From: Clostridiales bacterium
Lineage (GTDB): Bacteria; Bacillota; Clostridia; Oscillospirales; Oscillospiraceae
Assembly (NCBI GenBank): GCA_017577345.1
Contig: PITX01000040.1
Location: 1-8,897, forward strand
Reading direction: 5' to 3'
Length of the DNA stretch: 8,897 nt
Shown here: positions 6,594 to 8,897 of the stretch, in pieces
Numbering within the stretch: position 1 is the first letter of the stretch
Layout: every line of letters starts with the position of its first letter
Position numbers and translations under genes: made by a program
The notes under the pieces: model-generated
Seen by the model: the letters and a program-made list of their open reading frames with translations, nothing else
The model's database searches: none
Told to the model about the DNA's origin: nothing

Positions 6594-8012
6594 GTGAAAA
6601 GTACAAAGGGACTGCAAGGACGCTGGCTGCGCAATACCCTGAGCATCGTGCTTGCACTCGTTCTTCTGTGCGCCACCGCACTGTCTGTCACCGTCGCGGC
6701 GTATTACTACTCCAATATGCAGGCGGGAATGGAATCCAAAGCCCGTGCAAGCACCCGCTTTTTTGAGACCTACATCGGGCAGAGCTATAACGAATACTAC
6801 CGCTCCTGCGCGAAATTCACGCAGACCTTTGAATCGAAGGATGTCATGGAGCTGCAGTTCATCAATACAAACTACCGTATTGTTGCATCTTCCTATAGCC
6901 GCCTTTCCGCAAGAACCGCTGTAACAAGCGATATTACGGAGGCAATTGAAACAAGGGAAATCAGCGCGTTTACCGGAAAAAACCCGGATACGGGCGAGCG
7001 CATCATGGCGGTGTCCAGCCCGCTGATCTACTCCAACGGAGAGGTCATCGGCGTACTTCGCTATGTGACCAGTCTGAAACGGGTTGACCGTCAGATCATA
7101 CTCTTCAGCGTGGCGATCGCGCTGGTCGGTATTGCAATTTTGCTGATCGTCTACATCAGCGGACGGTACTATCTGCGCTCCATTCTTGTCCCTGTTTCGG
7201 AAATCACATCCACGGCAAAGCGCATCGCGGCAGGCGGCTATGGCGTGCAGATCCGGCGTCAGTTTGACGATGAGATCGGCGAGCTTGCCGACACGATCAA
7301 CGAAATGTCCAATCAGATCAGTCAGACGGAGAAAATGCAGTCGGAATTCGTCTCCTCTGTTTCCCATGAACTGCGCACGCCGCTGACTGCGATCAGCGGT
7401 TGGAGCGAGACCCTGCTCTCAGCAGGTGGCAGTGTGGATGCCGCGGATGTAAAGCGCGGACTGAACATTATCCTGCGCGAATCGAGAAGACTGACCGGCA
7501 TGGTTGAAGAGCTGCTGGAATTCACGAGAATTCAGGACGGCAGATTCCATCTGAATGTCGCGCAGAGCGATCTGCGCTCCGAATTTGAGGACACGGTATT
7601 TATGTACGGTTCCCGCCTTGCACAGGAGGGAATTGAGCTGCAGTACCTGGATAATGATGATGATATTCCGGAAATTCCCTGCGACACGGCGCGAATGCGT
7701 CAGGTTTTTCTGAATATTCTTGACAATGCCGCCAAGCATGGCGGTGAGGGCGGCAGGATCACGGCGGAAATCTGCCGCGAGGAAGCGGAGATCGTGGTGA
7801 AGATCCGCGATTTCGGGCCCGGTATTCCGGAGGACGAGCTTCCGCTGGTAAAGAAGAAATTTTATAAGGGTACCTCCAAGGCACGCGGCAGCGGTATCGG
7901 GCTTGCGGTGTGCGAGGAGATCGTTACCATGCACAACGGCAGACTTGACCTTGCCAATGCGGAGGGCGGAGGCACCCTTGTTGCGATACATCTCCCGATC
8001 GGAGAAAAATAG
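6594..8012 (+). CDS. Membrane sensor histidine kinase (PhoR-like architecture)
   Basis: The 472-residue product starts at GTG 6594, placed by the GGAGG at 6581. Order of parts: a short basic cytoplasmic tail; TM1 (about 15-36); an extracytoplasmic sensor region of about 130 residues (37-167) with a PAS/Cache-like feel, for example FINTNYRIVASS and AVSSPLIYSNGEVIGVLRYV; TM2 (about 168-190); a HAMP linker (about 191-245); a dimerisation domain with the H-box SVSHELRTPL and phospho-acceptor H258; and an ATPase domain. The ATPase domain has the N-box NILDNAAKH (N374, N378), the G1 box DFGPGIP (D406) and the G2 box GSGIGLAV (432-439). All catalytic motifs are intact. The E-x-x-T after H258, typical of kinases that are also phosphatases toward their regulator, is present. 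It should autophosphorylate and pass phosphate to D53 of the regulator encoded just upstream. The stimulus is unknown; the cotranscribed lipoprotein may influence it. YqhQ follows after 11 bp. Confidence 0.96.
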   Translation: MKSTKGLQGRWLRNTLSIVLALVLLCATALSVTVAAYYYSNMQAGMESKARASTRFFETYIGQSYNEYYRSCAKFTQTFESKDVMELQFINTNYRIVASSYSRLSARTAVTSDITEAIETREISAFTGKNPDTGERIMAVSSPLIYSNGEVIGVLRYVTSLKRVDRQIILFSVAIALVGIAILLIVYISGRYYLRSILVPVSEITSTAKRIAAGGYGVQIRRQFDDEIGELADTINEMSNQISQTEKMQSEFVSSVSHELRTPLTAISGWSETLLSAGGSVDAADVKRGLNIILRESRRLTGMVEELLEFTRIQDGRFHLNVAQSDLRSEFEDTVFMYGSRLAQEGIELQYLDNDDDIPEIPCDTARMRQVFLNILDNAAKHGGEGGRITAEICREEAEIVVKIRDFGPGIPEDELPLVKKKFYKGTSKARGSGIGLAVCEEIVTMHNGRLDLANAEGGGTLVAIHLPIGEK

Positions 8013-8023
8013 AAGGGGTAAAC

Positions 8024-8897
8024 ATGGCGAAAAATGAGATGAACGAGAAATTCAAGACGATGATCGGCGGTCAGGCATTGATCGAGGGCATCATGATGCT
8101 CGGACCGGATAAATGCGCAACCGTCGTTCGCACCAAAGAGGGTCTGAAAACAAAGATCGAACAAAGAAAGCCCGTCAAAAAAATTTCTCCGAAAAAAATT
8201 CCGTTTGTACGCGGCATTTTCAACTTCTGCTCCTCCATGAAAACGGGTGTTTCCGCGCTGATGTATTCAGCGGATCTGTATGCAGAGGATGAGGATGAGA
8301 CCGAGCCGGAGAAGCAGTCAAAGTTCGACGCATGGCTGGAAAAGAAGCTCTCCTCCAAAAAGGCGCAGAGCGTTGTCATTTCCGTCGGCGTGGTGCTCGG
8401 TCTCCTGTTTTCCGTTGCACTGTTCGTTTTGCTTCCGTCCTTCCTCGGTGAGTTTATTGAGCGCTGGGTGACAAATAACGAGCTGATCCGCAATCTGCTG
8501 GAGGGCTTGCTCCGCATCGTGATTTTCCTTCTGTATATGTTCCTGATTTCCAGAATGAAGGACATGAAGCGCGTCTTTGCTTACCACGGTGCAGAGCATA
8601 AGACCATCCGCTGCTATGAGGCGAAGCTGCCGTTGACAGTAGAAAATGTCAGAACGCAGACCCGTCTGCATCCGCGCTGCGGCACGAGCTTCCTGTTTGT
8701 CGTAATTATCGTATCCATTCTGGTGTTTTCCGTTGCATCGGTGCTGCTGCGCCCGATCACGCCGGAATTTGACTCCCGTATTCTCAACGCGCTCATCCGG
8801 ATGCTGCTCAAGCTGCTGCTCCTGCCTATCGTTGTGGGCATCAGCTACGAGTTCAACCGTCTGGTCGGTCGCTATGACAACTGGCTGACCCGCGCAC
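8024..8897 (+). CDS. yqhQ: YqhQ-family (DUF1385) membrane protein, 3' end outside window
   Basis: The reading frame is open from ATG 8024, with AAGGGG at 8013-8018 five nt ahead, to the window edge, giving 291 residues without a stop. It matches the DUF1385/YqhQ family: GGQALIEGIMMLGP near the N terminus (residues 15-28), then FVRGIFNF. A central SRMKDMKRVFAYHGAEHKTI follows (H188, E191, H192), then HPRCGTSFL (H216, C219). The clustered His/Glu/Cys residues have led to suggestions of a metal-dependent enzyme, but no function is established. Hydrophobic stretches at about 117-141, 160-178, 223-243 and 258-275 indicate a polytopic membrane protein. An acidic/charged stretch near residues 86-112 separates the N-terminal part from the first membrane segment. 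Family members are about 300-330 residues, so only a short C-terminal piece should be missing. It follows the kinase by 11 bp and is probably in the same operon. Confidence 0.92.
   Translation, partial: MAKNEMNEKFKTMIGGQALIEGIMMLGPDKCATVVRTKEGLKTKIEQRKPVKKISPKKIPFVRGIFNFCSSMKTGVSALMYSADLYAEDEDETEPEKQSKFDAWLEKKLSSKKAQSVVISVGVVLGLLFSVALFVLLPSFLGEFIERWVTNNELIRNLLEGLLRIVIFLLYMFLISRMKDMKRVFAYHGAEHKTIRCYEAKLPLTVENVRTQTRLHPRCGTSFLFVVIIVSILVFSVASVLLRPITPEFDSRILNALIRMLLKLLLLPIVVGISYEFNRLVGRYDNWLTRA

Noticed and set aside
6261..7367. Long minus-strand open frame (368 codons) opposite the regulator and kinase
   Set aside because: The + strand genes show complete, well-conserved domains across the whole region. 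The antisense product has no recognisable domain and no convincing ribosome binding site. It is best explained as a shadow of the coding strand.

Overview
The window looks like a chromosomal segment from a Clostridia-class Firmicute, most plausibly of the Ruminococcaceae/Oscillospirales type. Three things suggest this: the gene order rapZ–whiA–dnaE, strong AAAGGAG/GGAGG ribosome binding sites ahead of every gene, and a two-component system beside a YqhQ/DUF1385 gene. GC content looks moderate by eye, a little over half. The assignment to a group is inference; no rRNA or other strong phylogenetic marker is present. Every gene is on the + strand and coding density is very high. The only non-coding stretch of any size is 4461-4561 (101 bp).

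Region 1 (1-4460) is a housekeeping cluster. It holds the last codons of a RapZ/YvcJ-type nucleotide-binding protein, the complete sporulation/cell-division regulator WhiA, and a complete replicative DNA polymerase III alpha subunit (DnaE). DnaE has an intact PHP metal site, all three catalytic aspartates, a clamp-binding peptide and an OB fold. Intergenic gaps are only 15 and 22 bp, so these genes are probably cotranscribed.

Region 2 (4461-4561) is the junction between two transcription units. It holds a weak candidate terminator, an extended -10 promoter without a recognisable -35, and a repeated TGTAACA element at two-helical-turn spacing just upstream of the -10. This looks like a site for an OmpR/PhoP-type activator.

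Region 3 (4562-8897) is a second tight operon. It encodes a lipoprotein with calcium-loop/FG-GAP-like propeller repeats, an OmpR/PhoB-family response regulator, a membrane sensor histidine kinase with an extracytoplasmic sensor region, and a nearly complete YqhQ-family (DUF1385) membrane protein that runs off the window end. Gaps are 25, 24 and 11 bp. The arrangement suggests a signalling module: a surface lipoprotein that may feed the kinase, a regulator that may act on its own operon promoter, and a conserved membrane protein of unknown function made together with them. No mobile elements, CRISPR arrays, tRNAs or rRNAs were seen.
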